This document shows, piece by piece, positions 60,293-64,000 of a DNA stretch of 64,000 bases. The DNA comes from Spirodela intermedia (taxonomy: Eukaryota; Streptophyta; Magnoliopsida; Alismatales; Araceae), in NCBI GenBank assembly GCA_902729315.2, contig LR746265.1, positions 4,878,892-4,942,891 of the forward strand, written 5' to 3'. The position numbers and the translations under genes were made by a program. The notes beneath the pieces were generated by a model. It saw only the letters and a list, made by a program, of their open reading frames with translations. It did no database searches and was not told where the DNA came from. How positions within the stretch are numbered: the stretch's first letter is position 1; each line of letters starts with the position of its first letter.

Positions 60293-61750
60293 CCTTTCCT
60301 TCCTCTCTCTGCTTCCCTTCTACTCCCTACCCCACACGCTCTCCACCCTTTATTCCATCTTTTCTGCACGCCGAAGACGAGGAAGAATTACCAGTCCTGC
60401 ACCATTCTCGAAACGTCGACCGCTCCGCTCTTGTCCACTCTTTTTCCTCCCCCTTTCCGCCTCGGACGCATGGACGGAGAGCAGCTTCCTCCTCCCATCA
60501 GTTCCACTCCATCGCACTCCGTGGAGAGGACAGCGGGAAATTGGTGGCGGGGCAGCGACATGATCCACCTCGAAAAGTGCGGTCAGTACGGCGGAGTTGG
60601 GAGCAGGGAGAACACGGCAACAAGCGGCGGGCGGCGGACCCCCCGCAACGGCCTTCCGCGTCGATGCCGGGAAGCGGACTAGGCGGTGGCGCTTGCAGGG
60701 CCCGCATCACGATGACGACCTGTCCAGTACGCCTGCTGCGAGAATTCGAGAATCAGGAATCATTCATCTTTCTATTTGGGTCAAATTAAATACAGAAACA
60801 GTAAATAAATAGCTCCATTTGGGATCGATAGCTACTAATTATGGCTTCTGGAAGAGGGGAATTTGAAGTGTCGAGGGATTAGTTCTTCTCCGTCTTCTTA
60901 ATGAATGGTTCGAGAGCGGCGGCGCAGGAACGGAAGCCCTGGCACGTGCGATGCGATATCCGGGCGGCGGCCCACTGGAAGTGTCCTCTACCCTAACAAC
61001 TCCAGTGGCGGTATATATTCTGTTTCCTCTGCGAAAGGTCGTCTTTTCTCTTCCCCTTCCTTCCCCCTCGGCACGGGAAGGAAGCCCAGCCTTGACATTG
61101 GTGGGGTGTGGAGACAGGAGAGGAGATCTATTTCTCTCAGAGGTGTAGGTGTATTCCTAGAAGAGAGGGAGAGAGGGAGAGAGGGAGAGAGGGAGAGAGG
61201 GAGAGAGGGAGGGAGAGGAGGAGCCGAAAGGGCACGGCGATTGGGAGAGGAAAAGGCAGAGTCGCGTCGATAGACCGTCGAAGAATCTCCTTTATTATTT
61301 GTTCTGGAATATTATCAACGACGAGGGGGACGATCTCGCATCGTCTCTCTCCTTCTCTGGAATAGGGAGAATAAGAAGGGGAGGAGCGGAGGGGAGGGCT
61401 CTTAGAACATATCGGGAAAGTCGTTCCCCCCTCCCCTAATCTCCCTCCTTTCGCATCCTTCGTACGGTCTATCTCCGCCCCTCTGCTGCAAAACCTACAA
61501 CTTGACGCCTCGAATTCCGTCTCCTCCTCCTCCTCCCTCTCAGCCTCTACATATTCATTGATTTGTTTATTTGTTTATTTTTATCGTCACTGTCTCCTGC
61601 CATTGCAGACTTCTGGAGGGAGTTTTTGCACGCTTCTTTCGATTTGGAACCGAAACAAAGCATTATTCTGTGTGGGATTGCAGGTTCTTTGTTTCTTTTT
61701 TTCATTAATCGAGAGTAGAACAGAGGTAGTTAGAAGGAGAGAGTGTTGTG
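60293..61750. promoter_or_regulatory. Shared divergent promoter region, ATG1 and DCL1
   Basis: 1458 bp separates two start codons that point away from each other, so it must contain both promoters and leaders. The ATG1 side is GC- and pyrimidine-rich. A CACGTG core is at about 60,942. A purine repeat lies at 61,161-61,217. CTC-rich leader sequence at about 61,525-61,545 and intron-acceptor-like ends (CCATTGCAG, GGGATTGCAG) near 61,608 and 61,682 suggest a DCL1 leader intron. No TATA box is convincing on either side. Confidence 0.55.
61161..61217 (+). repeat. (GAGAGGGA)n microsatellite
   Basis: About seven units of an 8-bp GAGAGGGA repeat lie 530-590 bp before the DCL1 start. GA/CT tracts in plant promoters can bind BBR/BPC factors. 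That role here is only a possibility. Confidence 0.85.
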
Positions 61751-64000
61751 ATGGGAGGCGAGCAGACGGCTTCCCCAGATGATGCAGGCGGCGCTGTGGA
61801 AGCTCCCAAGAACGGCATTCTCTGTGGTGGTGAACCAGTTTCTTACTGGTTCGACGCATGCGAGGATGACGCGATGTGCGGCATCGATTTTTCGGACTTC
61901 GATTCCTCAATTGCGCCGGGGTCGGTTGTGGACTTTTCTGATCAAACAGCAGAGGAGGGCAACTTCTTCAAGGAGTTTGATCGAATCTTGGAAAGCTTCA
62001 ATGAGGCTCTCCTTCACCGCCCCCCTGTCGAGGTTGGTGTACCTGGGGTGGCCGTTGCTTCAGCAGATACTGTCAAAGGAGATGGGTTGCTTGGACCACC
62101 GCCAAATCGGTTTGAGAACAATTCAAGGGCAAGAGAGTTTGTGCACGAATGTGCCGTGACAAATGTTACATGTGACGTTGGTGATAAGAAGAGAGCTTCA
62201 GATGGGTTGGAGAAAGGCAGAAGAGACTACAGCGAAGATGTTGGTAGGAGGGATGATATGGGAGATGGCGGGACGAGATGCAGCAAGAGAGCACGAACCA
62301 ATGTTATAACAGAGAACAATGATGCGGTACTTCTCTATGGCCGTTACGAGCATCTCCGATATGCAAACTGTAGGAGGCAAGTGCGTGACTGGGATGAATG
62401 TGACCATGGTCGAAGGAGAGAGATGGACCAAAGTAGGAAAAGAGAGATCGAAGATGGAGATTGGAGGGATAGGAGGGACAGGTGTAGAAAGCAAAGCAGA
62501 GACAGGGATGGGAGGGACACCAGAGATCGGGATGTCAGGAATAGCAGGGAGAAGAATTTGAAGGAGAGAGATGGGAAGGGTTTTTGGGAAAGGGACCGAT
62601 CTGGGAAACTGGTATTCCGTGTTGGTTCCTGGGAGAACAGAGAGGAGAAGAAAATCAAGCAGGAAGGCCTGGAGAGGGTTAAGAAGGATGATAAATTATT
62701 GGAGGAGAGAGAGAAGCCAGCTGAAGAGCAAGCTCGGAAGTACCAGCTTGATGTTCTTGAGCAGGCCAAGAAGAAAAACACAATCGCCTTTCTTGAGACT
62801 GGAGCTGGGAAAACTCTCATAGCTGTGCTTCTCATCAAGAGTATCAATCACAAAATGCAAAAAAATAAAATAAAAATGCTGGCTATATTTTTGGTACCAA
62901 AGGTTCCCTTGGTGTATCAGGTAAACACATCTTCAGTAGTTCTCTTTTCAGAGCCTTCCTGTTGGTCTGTTTCTCTTATTTTTCTATTTTTGCAGCAAGC
63001 GGAAGTTATCAGGGATGGAACTGGCTATAATGTAGGACATTATTGTGGTGAGATGGGTCAAGATTTCTGGGATGCTCGGAGGTGGCAGCGTGAATTTGAA
63101 ACAAAACAGGTAAGGCTTTAAGTATTTTTTGGCATTGTTTTTGTTTTGAATTTGAATTCAATTACAACCTTGGCTGCAGTATCTGCGTTCGCTATTTTAT
63201 ATTCAATCACGATGATATTCAAATATCAATCCCGTCTTGTTGATTCTGGTAAGCCTTAAATTGTAGGCCATCCTCAAACGGGATAGGTTCCCTGAGGTCC
63301 ATTTTGATGGCAATCAGTCAGCGATTAGGATGTACTACGCATGGCTTTGGAATGCTAGCCATAATCTGCAGTTTATCTTGACATTGCATAGTCCTTACGT
63401 ATTACTTTTATGGAGGTACTGTGGCACTACGTTTGTTTCGTTGAACTGGAGTATAGAGGACACACCCTTCGGGAAAATGAATACAAAGAAGGGACTGAGG
63501 CCGGGATATTTTAGCACATAAGGTAGGCTGGTTTTCTGGGAAAGTGAATGGGTGCCGGGAATATATGAACCGTCAAATTGCTCCAATTAAAGCATCATGT
63601 GATTAAAAAGTAAGAATGATGTAACGAGAAAAGTAATCTTTGACGCATATTCATGATATTTGAATATCAAAATTGTAGTGAAATTTGGGTATGGTTATCA
63701 TCGTGATTGGCAAAAAAATTGCATGTTGAAGCAATGAAATTGTATTTGACATAAAACGTCTGTAGTAGATATATCTCATCTTAAAATGATATGACCGTAC
63801 AGAGGAGTACATTCCAGAGGAGCAATGCATTATGGCATTAAATACAGCGTCAACATTTTTTGGGAGTTATGCCTTGGAAACCAAATGATTTTGTATCATG
63901 CAACCTCGTATTAATTTGCATCTACATTCCCTATAAGCTGTATGAAATTTACAGTTGAGACTTTATCGAAAATCCTATTATTCATTTCGTTATAAGTTGA
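61751..64000 (+). CDS. DCL1: DCL1, Dicer-like 1 (5' part, gene continues beyond window)
   Basis: Two coding exons are inside: 61,751-62,920 (390 codons) and 62,996-63,109 (38 codons), both phase 0 with GT-AG borders. The next intron (from 63,110) runs past the edge with no further exon recognised. The N-terminus is acidic, then very rich in Arg, Asp, Glu and Lys (about residues 170-330), as in plant DCL1. The helicase begins with KYQLDVLEQAK and the Walker A loop LETGAGKT at 348-355, then LVPKVPLVYQ. Exon 2 has VGHYCGEMGQDFWDAR, characteristic of DCL1. The full enzyme (helicase, PAZ, two RNase III domains, dsRNA-binding domains) cuts primary and precursor microRNAs in the nucleus. The catalytic RNase III part lies outside this window. 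Confidence 0.95.

Noticed and set aside
59873-60682. 269-codon plus-strand frame
   Set aside because: It runs antisense through ATG1 exon 1 and its promoter. The minus strand carries the conserved kinase glycine loop, so the plus frame is a shadow.
63330-63521. Small plus-strand frame as a further DCL1 exon
   Set aside because: It does not match the expected VLVMTAQ-type helicase sequence that follows this exon in DCL1, so I treat it as intron.

Overview
The window is nuclear DNA from a flowering plant. Split genes with GT-AG introns, degenerate Ty1/copia and Ty3/gypsy retroelements, and a four-part gene set (caffeic acid O-methyltransferase paralogues, LHY, ATG1, DCL1) show this. Very GC-rich third codon positions in the COMT copies, LHY exon 5 and ATG1 exon 1 suggest a monocot. 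The COMT copies have two introns, which argues against a grass. That placement is inference.

Left part (1-31,000). Positions 1-6,990 hold a decayed minus-sense Ty3/gypsy element whose gag is interrupted by a solo LTR of the same family in the opposite orientation. Positions 7,000-12,000 hold unclassified direct repeats and a 34-bp minisatellite. Three COMT-type copies on the minus strand follow: COMT-A (12,914-14,160, heavily decayed), COMT-B (15,859-17,169, one frameshift) and COMT-C (22,673-23,975, intact but with an altered substrate pocket). Two truncated copia elements surround COMT-C. The second is split in its RNase H domain by a complete 1.7-kb gypsy solo LTR.

Middle part (31,000-42,600). 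Two intact plus-strand COMT genes, COMT-D (32,124-33,434) and COMT-E (40,124-41,434), are nearly identical and collinear with no indel, introns included. Between them lie a dispersed repeat also seen beside the other copies and a duplicated COMT 5' flank that has no gene.

Right part (42,600-64,000). This is a gene-dense, repeat-poor stretch. LHY (plus, six coding exons, 742 codons) is tail-to-tail with ATG1 (minus, 13 coding exons, 632 codons). ATG1 is head-to-head with DCL1 (plus), of which only the first two coding exons are inside the window.

The COMT paralogues belong to lignin and phenylpropanoid methylation, LHY to the circadian clock, ATG1 to autophagy initiation and DCL1 to microRNA processing. 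Nothing in the sequence shows them to be one pathway. I see no CRISPR array, tRNA or rRNA gene, and no clearly new biochemical system. The most unusual content is the COMT birth-and-death cluster with its remodelled copy.
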